From positions 1 to 64,000 of the forward strand of contig JASAND010017931.1 in the NCBI GenBank assembly GCA_030248195.1: a stretch of 64,000 nt of DNA. Reading direction: 5' to 3'. This document shows, in pieces, positions 1 to 10,113 of this stretch; position 1 is the first letter of the stretch; each line of letters starts with the position of its first letter. Below the pieces are notes generated by a model that ran no database searches, was not told where the DNA came from, and was given only the letters and a program-made list of their open reading frames with translations. Source of the DNA: Trissonchulus latispiculum (taxonomy: Eukaryota; Nematoda; Enoplea; Enoplida; Ironidae). The position numbers were made by a program, and so were the translations under genes.

Positions 1-132
1 CTTGTCATTGGGAGCTTGCTCCTTGTCACTGGGAGCTTGCTCCTTGTCACTGGGAGCTTGCTCTTTGTTATTGTGAGCTTGCTCTTTGTCATTGGGAGCT
101 TGCTCCTTGTCATTGGGAGCATACTCTTTGCT
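1..132. repeat. 21-bp minisatellite
   Basis: About six head-to-tail copies of a 21-bp unit (core CTTGTCATTGGGAGCTTGCT) run from the window edge, so the array probably continues to the left. Single-base differences separate the copies. No coding role is apparent. Confidence 0.9.
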
Positions 133-241
133 TGCTCCAAGCTTTCTTCGGTATCTGTCTAACACTTCTACGTTAATATAAAGAATTGATATGCTGGGGA
201 TAATATACGATTGAATAAGCAACCTCAGAACCAGACTCACA

Positions 242-739
242 ATGCATACTTGTGACCATTGTGGCGAAACATTTAGCAGATCGTTCAATATGCGGCGGCA
301 CATACAAAATGTTCATGCTCCAACGACTGATGAAGAAGACTCTAAATCAGAAGGCTCTGTGCAGGAGAGCATTAGCACCGCAGAAGGAACTGATGAAGAG
401 ATTGGGGAGTTTTGGGAAGAGCTTGTAGCGAGAGCTGAGGAGGAGTTTCAAGCAAAGGCTCGAAGATTGATGGCAATATACCAACAAGATGGGCTCAGTA
501 TAGACCAAGCAAAAATTAAAGCCTACAATGAAATTAGGCCGCAGATAAGAGCGGAGCTTAACTTGCTAGTTTATTTTAAGATAACTCAGTGCAATGATTT
601 GTTGAAAGACCCTATCATAGAACAAATTGTGGACAAACAGTCAGACTACGAGGAACGACTTTCTACAGATGAAGCTCTAAAACGTGCCATTGAAAAGAAT
701 GCTGCAATTGATAATCATGTACTACCGGAGAGAACATGA
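242..739 (+). CDS. Small protein with one N-terminal C2H2 zinc finger
   Basis: A 165-residue intronless frame opening at ATG 242. A single classical finger sits at residues 4-25 (C4, C7, H20, H25; spacing C-x2-C-x12-H-x4-H). An acidic, Ser-rich linker (about 28-60) follows, then a charged, probably helical domain (about 56-160) beginning FWEELVARAEEEF. One finger at the extreme N-terminus followed by a helical domain is unusual for a host transcription factor. I have a loose recollection of similar single-finger proteins in invertebrate virus-like or selfish elements, but cannot verify it here. Short ORFs on the same strand lie downstream, and microsatellite DNA begins right after the stop. 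The function is unknown; nucleic-acid binding is inferred from the finger only. Confidence 0.6.
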   Translation: MHTCDHCGETFSRSFNMRRHIQNVHAPTTDEEDSKSEGSVQESISTAEGTDEEIGEFWEELVARAEEEFQAKARRLMAIYQQDGLSIDQAKIKAYNEIRPQIRAELNLLVYFKITQCNDLLKDPIIEQIVDKQSDYEERLSTDEALKRAIEKNAAIDNHVLPERT

Positions 740-802
740 AAGTCAATGGTCAAATGGTCAACCAATGCAACAACCCAAATCATTAAAAGCCGACACCCGC
801 AC

Positions 803-910
803 AAACACACACACACACGCACACACACACACACACACACACGCACACACACGCACACACACACACGCGCACACATAGACACACGCGCGCACACGCACAC
901 ACTCATACGC
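803..910. repeat. (CA)n microsatellite
   Basis: Imperfect CA/CG dinucleotide tract just after the zinc-finger ORF. His/Thr-rich open frames through it are artefacts of the repeat. Confidence 0.95.
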
Positions 911-948
911 ATACACATACTAAAATATCAGCTGGAGCACATTGCGAT

Positions 949-1022
949 ATCCTTTCAACATGACGAAATATGCTCGGAGCACAATGAAGTATGCTCGGAG
1001 CACAATAAAATATGTTTGGCGC
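949..1022. repeat. Short direct repeats, about 19 bp
   Basis: Three degenerate copies of a unit around TATGCTCGGAGCACAATGAA lie between the zinc-finger ORF and the next open frame. Confidence 0.7.
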
Positions 1023-1067
1023 ACAACTGAGCAACATCTAGGAACAACGGAAGATAGCCGAGCATGA

Positions 1068-1241
1068 CAGAAAGCGCGGAACAAATCCGGATGTCACTAC
1101 CTGGACTGGCACCATTGCATCGAATACTGCTATGATGATAATCGACGATTAACCTACGTCTACGATAAAATGGAAGAAGTCAAATTCACCGATCACAAGG
1201 ATTTGACAATAATTAAGCGAATTCTTGCTGAACACTTCTAA
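1068..1241 (+). pseudogene. Open frame without a start codon, His/Cys-rich
   Basis: A 57-codon frame is open from just after TGA 1065 to TAA 1239-1241. It contains a dense aromatic/His/Cys stretch (YLDWHHCIEYCYDDNRR) and a Lys-rich end. There is no ATG at its 5' end, so it is either the remnant of a longer gene or noncoding. I list it because it is collinear with the neighbouring ORFs on the same strand and does not read like low-complexity sequence. Family not recognised. Confidence 0.25.
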
Positions 1242-1305
1242 ATTAATATAAAGGATTGGCACTTGGTTATTATGAGCAACAACTCGACAACAAACAACAA
1301 CCACA

Positions 1306-1428
1306 ATGATTTATGCATATGAACATAGAGAATCAAACTTTGGTTTGATTTGGATTCAAATTGATGATCGAGTGCTGACTGCTGATGAACAGCGAAAGCT
1401 GGCTCGGAAGACTGGAGCAACTGCTTAA
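1306..1428 (+). CDS. Hypothetical 40-residue ORF
   Basis: ATG at 1306, TAA at 1426-1428. The product begins MIYAYEHRESNFGLIWIQID and ends in a basic segment. It overlaps the next ORF (ATG 1385) in another frame. The pair could be two small genes of a compact element, or one gene broken by a frameshift in the overlap. Family not recognised. Confidence 0.3.
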   Translation: MIYAYEHRESNFGLIWIQIDDRVLTADEQRKLARKTGATA

Positions 1429-1591
1429 TGGAAAGAGCAAAGTGTCAATGATTGTCAACACTGGCACTGGCAGCTTGGTACCAATCGGATTGACGGATGT
1501 TGAGCATTTCCCAAAACGGGAAGTTGCTATGATGCTCAGCAAGAAACCTATGGTTGAGCTTTACGTCACCTACATCACGGATTCTACTTAA
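1385..1591 (+). CDS. Hypothetical 68-residue ORF before a 3' hairpin
   Basis: ATG 1385 to TAA 1589-1591, 68 residues, mixed composition with no transmembrane segment (central part MIVNTGTGSLVPIGLTDVEH). A perfect 7-bp stem-loop overlapping an AATAAA signal starts 15 bases after the stop, which supports this being the 3' end of a transcribed unit. Family not recognised. A frameshift joining it to the overlapping ORF at 1306 is possible. Confidence 0.35.
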   Translation: MNSESWLGRLEQLLNGKSKVSMIVNTGTGSLVPIGLTDVEHFPKREVAMMLSKKPMVELYVTYITDST

Positions 1592-1603
1592 GAAAAGACA
1601 ATC

Positions 1604-1625
1604 AATAAACCTCTAACCGAGGTTT
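1604..1625 (+). terminator. AATAAA overlapping a perfect 3' hairpin
   Basis: AATAAA at 1604-1609 runs straight into the stem AAACCTC (1607-1613), loop TAACC, and complement GAGGTTT (1619-1625), 15 bases beyond a stop codon. Hairpins at mRNA 3' ends are known for histone genes and for several large DNA viruses. The role here is inferred from position only. Confidence 0.45.
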
Positions 1626-1979
1626 CCGCCATTTGGCATTACAAAAGTGTAAAGGTAATTAATTACTGATGACTCATAACACTAGTTTAAAGTAAAAATG
1701 ATGACGCATAACCGGTTTTATCTAGTTTAATGCGATGACGTATACTCAATAAAAACAAGTTTTGCCATGTCGTTATGTCCTGAGGCAGTGTTTAGCGCTA
1801 GTGTTTGTCAGTTTAACGTTTGCACTACAATGGTTACTATTGGTTTTGTTACGATGGTTTCGAATGACTTGCATAAGATGGATGACGTCACAATGGAAAT
1901 GACGGTATTAATACTGCTACCCAATGGACATACTGTCCATTAAACGTATATCCCACGTCCTCCGCCCATATTTCATTTG

Positions 1980-2342
1980 ATGTCCATTCGTCGACAGGCG
2001 ATATTCTACAGATTTCGGAATGGCAGTACGACTCCAATTATTGCAACGGCTCCATTGATTTTGGAGAAGGTGTGCAGAGCGCTTCATCGATATGGGGTGG
2101 ATGTGGTAATTACCAACGGGGCCACGCAGTATCATCGGCTACAAAATGCGCTTGCCAACCTGGACATTCTAGTCTATGATGGTGGTAAACATTTGGGATA
2201 CCCGACTTTCGATGATATCTCGGATGTAGACGGATTGCCATGCTGCTGGTTTCACGCCCAAATGTCATCTCAGCGCAGACGACAATGCTCTCGACACCGT
2301 GCCGAACAATTCTTGCAAACATTTTTGGACTCTAGTAGATAA
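1980..2342 (+). CDS. Hypothetical 120-residue ORF
   Basis: Frame from ATG 1980 to TAG 2340-2342, basic, with non-repetitive composition. The middle reads like a globular fold with alternating hydrophobic residues (GVDVVITNGATQYHRLQNAL, then LDILVYDGGKHLGYP). A second frame over 1930-2178 is also open and Cys-rich, so the coding frame is not certain. A degenerate minisatellite follows at once. It is collinear with the ORFs at 242-1591 and may belong to the same decayed element. Family not recognised. Confidence 0.35.
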   Translation: MSIRRQAIFYRFRNGSTTPIIATAPLILEKVCRALHRYGVDVVITNGATQYHRLQNALANLDILVYDGGKHLGYPTFDDISDVDGLPCCWFHAQMSSQRRRQCSRHRAEQFLQTFLDSSR

Positions 2343-2363
2343 TTTGACTCGTAACTTTACAGT

Positions 2364-2580
2364 ATGGTTGTACTGTATTTTTGTTGTAGAGTGTTGTTGT
2401 ACAGTATTTTTGTTGTAGAGTGTTGTTGTACGGTATTTTTGTTGCATGTTATTTTGTGCAGTGTATTCCTGTCGTGTCTTTGTGTTGTACAGTATTTTTA
2501 TTCATGTTGTACAGTATTTTGTTGTACAGTGTTGTTGTATAGTATTGTTGTTGTGTAGTATTGTCATTGTTTGTTCAATA
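2364..2580. repeat. TG/T-rich degenerate minisatellite
   Basis: Repeated variants of GTTGTACAGTATTTTTGTTG, roughly 30-bp periodicity. It ends at an AATAAA (2577-2582), which could be the poly(A) signal of the upstream ORF. Confidence 0.8.
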
Positions 2581-2649
2581 AAACACATCCGCCTGTATGG
2601 GCCGTACTGGTTTATCGCTTTACAGTATTGTGCCACCGTAAACTAAAGT

Positions 2650-3660
2650 GTTGGGACAAAATGCTCGATCACTAGTGGTCGCACCCTGCAAATTCTAGGA
2701 TCATTGACAAATTCACGACCTCAAAAACCTCAGCGTTTCGTTTAGATCTAGGGTAAGAGGGTTCCGATTATGTCCAGCATCGAGGTTACTTTGTGGCCAA
2801 GATTTGAGACCATTTTCAGATTCTACGACCTTGAAAACCCCTTGGGTAAAGTTTTTCTAGCGAAAAATGTGTAATGGGAAAGGTTTAAATTGAAACTAAA
2901 ATTAAAGAAAAACAGTCAAAAATTGGCTTTAATTGATTTCAGACACATTTTGTCAACTAGATGCTCTTGTTCGTTAAGTCCACGGAATTATTAGCAATTA
3001 ACTGTCGCTTTTAGCTGTTGCTGACCAGAATTGCCAGTCAATTTAAAAATTAAAATAGGGACATAGGTTCAGAATCTACTAGGGATAGAGCCAGAAATGA
3101 TGCCAGAACGCAATTAGATTATCCGAGATCGAATAGGATAGCAGGGAATATTATTAATTAGAAAGTAGTTGATTATTTAGGCTAAATACGGAGGGGTCGT
3201 TACCCTTCCCAGGCAAGTATGGGCCAAATCCTCGTTATGCCCTTATAACGGAGGGGTCGTTACCCTTCCTGGGTCTTGAATAAGATCCCCGTTTATCTGA
3301 AAATATGCTGAAAGTCATCTGAAAATAAACAGACCAGTTAAGAAAGTTATTCCTAGAAAATATCGCGCGAAAATAAAAGCAATTAATAGGGATTTCCATT
3401 AAGAAAGTCGGGTTTACGAAGTTTTAACAATACATATTGGAAGATGGTTCGTCAAAATGTAGTTTTTGGTTAGTTAGGTACGCAAAATGAGTGTAATTGA
3501 TATTACTGTATGTGTGTTAGTGTCAATTAGTGCCTATAAGGCAATATTTGGCCATTTTTGGCAATTTTGGTCGAAAACATAACTTAGGTTTATCAGGAAG
3601 GCAGTAATCTCCTGATTCTAAAACTGAAAACCCGATCTTTTAACTCTCAAAATTAAGAAA
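2650..3660. other. Non-coding stretch with one repeat-related block
   Basis: No convincing gene. About 2730-2870 resembles the 145-bp tandem unit at 13.2-13.8 kb (shared segments AAAACCCC and AAAGTTTTTCTAGCGAAAA). Two direct copies of a 25-bp block around CGGAGGGGTCGTTACCCTTC occur at about 3188 and 3247, about 60 bp apart. Confidence 0.6.
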
Positions 3661-3681
3661 GTTATAAAGTAAAATGTTTTT

Positions 3682-6430
3682 GTGAGATTACGTTAATTTC
3701 GTAATCTTACACTCCCGAAAGGAGTGTTCTAAAAGTTTGTCTTTTCATTTTCGGCTTTGACTTAAGTCAAAGTCTTCTTTCTATACGAAGCCAAGGTATA
3801 TTGTAGTCTCCTTCTTCTTGAGGACTACATTGGCCCTCACCTGTGTTCTTTGTTGGGCTAGGACAAACAGAAAGGAAAAGAAGAAAAGAGAGTGTAATTT
3901 TGTCCTCTTAGCGGGTTAAAGGGGGGCCGACTGCCTCTCTGGTAAATAAAATTAGGACAAAAAGTAGTTAGGTATATATAGTTAGGTACGTAGTTTATTA
4001 CTAATTAATTTTTAGTTGTTAATGAATGATACAATTTGCCTAATAATTAGGAAAAGTAAATGAATTTCGTAAAATTACCCCGTTGGTTGCACTTACGTGT
4101 TAAAGAAAAATCAGCTTGGGAAATTCATCAAACAAGGGGTCAGTTGGAGGGCCATAACTCCAAACGGCCATTAATCTCCGTCTCGCCGGAACAGGCGTGC
4201 AAACAGCCTGCGTCGGGTCTCCAATTTACAAAGAGGATTTCCAGAAAATTCTGGAAATCCTGCTTTCATCAAAGAAACACCGACAACAGTCGTAAGGTCA
4301 GTGAGCTGTCAGACTCCTGTCAGCTCACTAGAAATTTCAATATTTCAGTTAGTGTTTGCTTCAGCTCCGGCCGAGAGCGGCCGTGTATCCCCCCTCTAAA
4401 AATGCGCTCTCCTTGTGTGCCAGCGTTTTGGCCGGAGAATCCCCAACGCATTTCTCCCCCCCATCGGAACTCGAGTTAGGACCTCCTCTGACCCACACAA
4501 GTCAGAGGAGATGAACTAAGTAAACACGAGCAAACACACGCATATTGAGGGCCATTGAGCGCACTATGCTCGGCCAAGGACACATCTTAGGAACGCAATT
4601 CTAAACAATTTTCAGGAGGCCTTTTTGGCCAGTTTTTACCTTTTTATTCGGCCTTTAGGCCATATTTTTATTTATATCTAAATCATGGCCAAATTGGCCT
4701 TAATTTGCAACAGGGGCCTCGCGCCCAATTTTCCCTTTTTGTCTCGTTTTTGGGGTTTATTGAAGAATTGGGACTTTTGAGTGGGGATCCACCCTTGAAT
4801 TCAATTAGGAGGTCCCTTAATTATGACCTCAAGTTGCACCTAAGATTATTTGGAAACTGTCCTCCCCACAGCCGGCGGTTAGGAATCGCCGGCCATATTT
4901 CTCTCAAAGGCGCTACTGAATTCGAAAATACTGTTTTATGATGTTTTATTCTAGTTTTAGGTCGGTGTCTAAATTCATAGGTCTCAAAAATTCAAGTTGG
5001 TTTTAATTATTCTGTCTTGAAAACTAGAAGTTGATTTCAATACCTCATTATTAAGCATTTTCACGGGGAACAGCCGACTTCCCCAAAGTTACCTGTTAAG
5101 TAGAATGCTGTCATAAGTAAGTTGTTTTGTAGTAATGATTGCCCCACAATTATTACTCACTCGTGGCTTCTCAAAGTTTCTCTCAAAATTACAAATAAAC
5201 AATTATTCAAATTTTTTTATAAAATTTACCGCGCTAAGAGTAAAATTCAAATCGCAGAATTAACAATTTGTTGCGGAGTCTTAGCTAAGAAAATCATAAT
5301 GACGGCAATGTGTGTGTGTGATTGGGTAATTGGTAGAATTATTAGAGCAACAATTAGTTAATGTGTAGGTTCGTGTGAATGGTTATGATTGTGAGCGTGA
5401 ATGTGTCAAAATTTACGTTTGGCTTTGAGTGTGAATGAACTACAGTATTGTGGGTATGAGGTTACAAAGTCAATCAAGAATAATCGGCGTGTATGTATGA
5501 GTGTGTGTGTGTTCTTGCGTGTGTGCGTGTGTGTGTGTGTGTGAGTGTTCAACTTAACAAATAGTTAGGTACTTGATCATTAATCAGGATACATAACACC
5601 TACTGGAGGACTCAATTGTCTGTGTAGGTCTCTCATTTTCGAGAACAGACAAGCTGCATTTAAGTCCGAGAATCGTCGTATCCGACAGAAACCCACGCAG
5701 CATAAGTGTCACTAATTAGTCGGTCATAGTTAGTTTCAGTTGAGTGTTTGGAACTAGTCTCAGGTTAGCAAGGTTCGACCCATAACTGCCCTGTGATAGC
5801 ATTGTCAGTACTGTGGGATGTCATCGGGGACCGACGATGCCCCGCTGACGTGTAGTGTTACACATCGTCCTATTGAAACTTGAAGCTTTCAATTCATTCA
5901 AATTGAAGAAATTATCTTCAATTAGTACAAAATATTCAAATGTCTGATTGACTAAAGACTAACCATAATTGCGAAATTGCCAAAAAAAGTTGTTCTTAGA
6001 CTCTGGCTCAGTCAAGAACAATCGCCAAGTGCGAAGCAGTGATTAATTACGTAACGGATTTAGCGCACTCATGATGGTAAGCCAGCATGTTATGATAGCA
6101 GTCTAGGTGGGTACGAGTTAGGTACCCGCCCACCATAGATATGTCTGGCTTAACCTTGAGTATTTTCTGTGCAACTAGAGGCAAGACTCAAAATTAAGAT
6201 ACATTACGGCCAGCAAGTACAGAACAAATTCTTATTGGCGGGAAAAATGATTTGTACAACATATATTATCTGTGAGGATCGTTACGCCTCACCCGTAAAC
6301 CTAAAGGCGGAACTGTCAAATTGCTGTGATCTGAAAATGTAACCAAATTGCCGTAAAATTAAGTCACAGCAAAGTCACGAAGCAATTTCTTCAGCCTGCG
6401 CGGCATGCAGGGCCCAATTAGTCTTAATAC
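3682..6430. other. Stem-loop-dense non-coding tract
   Basis: Short perfect inverted repeats recur throughout this tract. Examples: 3682-3710 (11 pairs, one G-U), 3709-3727 (7 bp), 3755-3772 (18-bp palindrome), 3803-3828 (6 bp), 4234-4261 (13-bp arms, 2-nt centre), 4300-4329 (9 bp), 4483-4510 (10 bp), 4871-4893 (7 bp), 5901-5923 (9 bp), 5990-6021 (8+4 bp), 6321-6372 (9 bp). The open frames inside (for example 4060-4479) have no recognisable domain and run across the hairpins, so I do not call them genes. The tract may represent a structured non-coding RNA or an RNA-derived element. Confidence 0.5.
5498..5542. repeat. (GT)n microsatellite
   Basis: Interrupted GT dinucleotide run inside the stem-loop-rich tract. 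Confidence 0.85.
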
Positions 6431-6941
6431 CTGGAAATTTTGTGTGGTCACTAAAATTGACAATAGCATAATTCTGGATGAAATATTTAAGGCACTATTT
6501 CTGTAATAATATTTAAGGCACTATTTCTGTAATGCAAACAAAGTCAGTGCCTTGTTCAACCAAGTATCTTTAATTACTCGGCTTCCGCTAACCAAACGTT
6601 CAGTCTTGGTGCAGGTCAAATCATTAGCAAAGCAGACCATCAAATCACATGGTGCCATTGGTTGGGTTTAATACGATTGGCAACCGAAACTTTGCGCTAA
6701 TATACAACCATTTGCAGTCCTGTATGTAATAGTCAGAATACTGGCCTAGAGGCCGTGGCGGAATGCGCATTCGTAACAAAATTACTGGTTTTGCCATAAA
6801 ACAAAGCGTTCGCTCAAAGAATAGCAATCCGAGCTACAGAACATGTTCGGATACTGGGTTGGGAAACCGTCAGATTTCCCACCCTCCAGAAACTGTCTCC
6901 AGAAACTGTTTCGGCCAGAAGTAGTCATTTTGGGTGCTGGT

Positions 6942-7208
6942 AAAACCCAGCCCAACCCCAGCCCCAGCCTCCAGCCCTGATGGGTAAAACCCAGCCCTAC
7001 AGCCTCCAGCCCTCCTAGGTAAAATCCAGCCCAGCCTCAAGGGTAAAACCCAGCCCCCATTTTCCAGCCCCAAGGGTAAAATCCAGCCCCCATTTTCCAG
7101 CCCCAAGGGTAAAACACAGCACCCATTTTCCAGCCCCAAGGGTAAAACCCAGCCCCCATTTTCCAGCCCCTGTGGTAAAACCCAGCCCCCATTTTCCAGC
7201 CCCTAGGG
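6942..7208. repeat. GGCTGG/TTTTACCC word array, left arm
   Basis: About nine copies of a unit of roughly 33 bp (AGCCCC, AGGGTAAAACCC, and in later copies CATTTTCC). It is the inverted partner of the array at 9838-10025. Confidence 0.9.
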
Positions 7209-7276
7209 TATTAGATTATGAAACGGCCCATATAAATTCCATTCATCTGAACCAGTTTCTGACAGCAAGCAGTTAA

Positions 7277-7875
7277 CCCTTTCCCGCATGAGGGTTCGCA
7301 AATTCAGCGGTGCCAAATGACCGATTTCACAATTTTGGCTGCCGTTTTTTACTGGGAGCACCTAGAGAGATGAGACTGCCACCAATCGATAGATAATTAA
7401 TTCCTCTACATTTTATAATTCAGGTTGATGCACCTAGAAAAAGTTAGAAGCCATCAAAGTCGAGCAAAGTTGAAATTTCCCCCAAACTGTCACTTCTGAT
7501 AATGGACAAAACTGGTTGCAGCTGTTGCGATTTCTGTAGCAGCAAAATGAGACTTAGCCCAAATTCATCTGCGAGACAGCCTCTATAACTTGGATCGAGT
7601 GCCATTTCTGCAAGTATTTTGAAGCCAGCTCCAGAAAGCTCCCAATTAAATACCCAAACATGGTACAGTTTTGGTCAAACTTTCGCATCTATCTTAAGGC
7701 TGTAGAGACAAAAGGACAGAAAATAGTTTAGAGATATTCTTTCAGGATGTTGCGGACGTGCGTTGGATAAAAAGGCACCGGAGATCTGGCATTGACCGGA
7801 CTAACATTTTTGCACTGACCACAACCCGTCCATTTTTACCCTTGTTACAGATTTGTAACGTTATGCGGGAAAGGG
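7277..7875. mobile_element. TTAA-flanked MITE (piggyBac-like)
   Basis: TTAA at 7273-7276 and 7876-7879 bracket a 599-bp insert with 13-bp perfect terminal inverted repeats (CCCTTTCCCGCAT and its complement). TTAA duplication plus CCC-starting ends is the signature of the piggyBac superfamily. No transposase frame is present. The insertion is proven by the paralogous right arm of the host element, where AGCAAGCA and AGTGGGGTCCCG are separated by only six bases (inverted, near 9720-9735). Confidence 0.75.
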
Positions 7876-8200
7876 TTAATAGTGGGGTCCCGGCCGGCCG
7901 GTACCTTAATTGTCTGGTTAGCCAAAGGTACAAGTTAAAATGTGAAATATTTGATACTTTTTAAGATTTTAAGGCTCCAATTCGACGAAACTGTCGCAAG
8001 CTGACAATCCTGCCGGTGAAGGCAGTTAGTTGGACTGGCCGGCCGGTCACAGTGGGCCTGGGTCGGTTTAGCTTCACAGGGTCGGTGAATGACACTAGCA
8101 CAGAAGTGCTTTTGTGTTGTTTGCTTTTGTTCGAAGCTTGCTAGATGCACGCATTTTCATAGAGCTATGTGCAAAATGTAATTAGACATTGTGGAGTTAA

Positions 8201-9134
8201 GGTGGTGATTCCTTTTGGGCACATATTATTGGTTGACGGTTCAAATCAAGATGAAATTTGATGAAACTTTCCAAAATAAGTTCTTTTGGCATTCTAACAC
8301 CCTCCGCGCAATCCCGCTTCAAAACTTTGACGTCTCCGTATAGCTATAATTGTATGCATTCGAAAGATCTTGTCGTGCTCTACAGGTTTGCTTTTTAAAG
8401 CTTCTTTCTAGCTTTTCTCTATAGTGAGATATTGCTGATTTTCTTATTTTGGCGTTAAAAACCGGTCATTTTTGCAGAAATCAAATAATCTGCCATTTCT
8501 TGAGCTATGCAAGCCGTAAAATTAAACAAAGGGTGTCAATTTGAAGGTCTCGTCGAGGCCGATTATCCGTGATATTATAACCTTCTAACTGCTATCCCGT
8601 ACGCTGCAATCATAAAAAATGTAGTTTTTGCAAAAACATGACCAAATGTTTTTCCAGCGATTGTGGAGCATTCACTATGCAAGCTAGAGGGTTGCCACTT
8701 ACTGGACGTGTTTTACACAAAAATACCCAGGGACCCTTTTTTAGTTGCCCCGATTGCTGCTTTCTAGCTAAAGTGGTCGCTTCCCAAAGTTGGGAAAAGT
8801 AGGCAAAATTCAGGTTGCGCATACATTTTAGCTAATTTCTTTATAACGAAGAGCGGTTTCATAATGATTAAAGAGAATTCCCAGCTATTTGATAAATTGA
8901 TAGTGGAATCGAATGATCTGGCCGACGCCTCACGAAAAAAATTACTTTAGTCTGCAAAAAATCTGGAAAATTAAATTACATCGAAAATGCAGTAAAATAA
9001 TTTCCGAGAACTAAAGTTAAGTTCACTGTATTCATTTGTTAAGCTACATTTCGATATAAAAATGGCTTCTTAACTCCAAGGAATAAATAAGTAATAAGGG
9101 TTCAAAGTTGATGTCTCTAAAAGGAATCACCACC
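8201..9134. mobile_element. 934-bp element with TTAAGGTGGTGATTCC ends
   Basis: Inverted termini GGTGGTGATTCCTTTT at 8201 and its complement ending at 9134, each preceded or followed by TTAA. A related copy lies at about 45750-46702 and a truncated one near 36850-37080. Because TTAA also abuts the intact end of the second copy, it may be part of the terminus and not the target duplication. No transposase ORF. It sits between the arms of the 6.9-10.05 kb element. Confidence 0.65.
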
Positions 9135-9324
9135 TTAAATAAGCTTGAGCAATTGTTTATTTTTGATAGTTACATTTTAACCTATGCCTATTTCCTTTAA
9201 GATTAAACGGATTAGATTTAGATTAATCCGCATTAAAGAATCAGAACCTGGAATTTAACGAAATAAAATTTCATCCAGGGAGTCAAAGAGTAAATCAGAT
9301 AAAATTGAATCTCATTTGTCCAAT

Positions 9325-9510
9325 GCACTAAGGCCTAACCTAACCCTAACCCGGCATTAAAGGTAATTAACTATTTAAACATAACCCTTTTTGCCCCTCT
9401 GGACGAGACGGTCTACTTGTTTCGTTCTCGCCGAGGAAGATCTACCCGTTGTTTGTCGGTCTGGGAGGAGTTTGCACCCCCTCATTCCCCCCACGTTATC
9501 CTATGGCCAT
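9325..9510. repeat. Dispersed repeat, related to 51.53-51.64 kb
   Basis: Starts with a short CCTAACCTAACCCTAACCC tract, then a segment (TCTGGACGA, GGTCTACT, TTTGTCGGT) that recurs in diverged form at about 51535-51640. The telomere-like run is only three degenerate units. Confidence 0.5.
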
Positions 9511-9837
9511 TAAAATTAAAACTGGCTGTTTTTCAATGCGTTTAAAAACTACTGAAATTCAACTATAATTGCCTTTCTTCGAATTGCCTTCATTGTTCGG
9601 ACTGCCAGCCTGTGACAGTTTAGTCGGTCGGACTGGAGGCAATAGCCGTCAAGAGTGTTAAAAATTTCACATTTTAACTTGCATTTTGGCTAACCGGAGA
9701 AATTGGTCGGGCGGGACCCCACTTTTCTGTGCTTGCTCTCAGGAACTGGCCCAGGTTAATGGAATTAATACATGGACAGGGACATACTGCTGGCTGGCGG
9801 CTGGGAAAAACGTTACCCCAGGTTTTGGAAAACAGGG

Positions 9838-10025
9838 GCTGGAAAACGTGGTCAGGAAAACGGGGCTGGAAAGGGGGGCTGGGTTTTACCCTTGGGGCTG
9901 GGCCGGGTTTTACCCAATGGGGCTGGCAGTCGGGGCTGGACTTTACCCAAGGGGCTGGAGGCTGGAGGCCGGGTTTTACCCACCGGGGCTGGAGGCTGGG
10001 GCTGGGGGCTGGGCTGGCTTTTACC
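9838..10025. repeat. GGCTGG/TTTTACCC word array, right arm
   Basis: GGGGCTGG, GGGTTTTACCC and related words tandemly repeated in the orientation opposite to 6942-7208. Gly/Trp-rich open frames on both strands are artefacts of the repeat. Confidence 0.9.
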
Positions 10026-10113
10026 CACACCCGTCATTTTTAACCTCTCGCCATGATCAGTTAAACAAATCATAAAATTTAAAGTAGCCTGAAAACAAAG
10101 CAAAAAAGGCTAA

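Larger units (their letters stand above)
6930..10050. mobile_element. Large inverted-arm element with GGCTGG word arrays
   Basis: Two inverted arms enclose about 3 kb. The left arm (6930 to about 8050) opens with an array of CCAGCCCC...GGGTAAAACCC units. The right arm (about 9560-10050) ends with the same array inverted. Inside the arrays the arms stay alignable: TGCTTGCT..CAG.AACTGG..CAG.T.AATGGAATT occurs as its complement near 7235-7270 and directly near 9731-9768, and AGTTAAAATGTGAAAT occurs at about 7933 and inverted at about 9660-9680. The left arm is interrupted by the TTAA element at 7277-7875. No transposase is visible, so it is non-autonomous. The superfamily is not determined. Confidence 0.65.

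Noticed and set aside
1387..1412. Hammerhead-ribozyme-like core (CTGATGA followed by GAAA)
   Set aside because: Only five bases separate the two conserved parts, so stem II cannot form, and no flanking stems I and III are seen.
4060..4479. 139-residue open frame in the stem-loop tract
   Set aside because: No domain, frame runs across several perfect hairpins, and composition is unlike the clear coding exons of PRDM1.
9336..9352. Telomere-like CCTAACCTAACCCTAACCC
   Set aside because: Only about three degenerate units at one place, within a dispersed repeat; not a telomere array.
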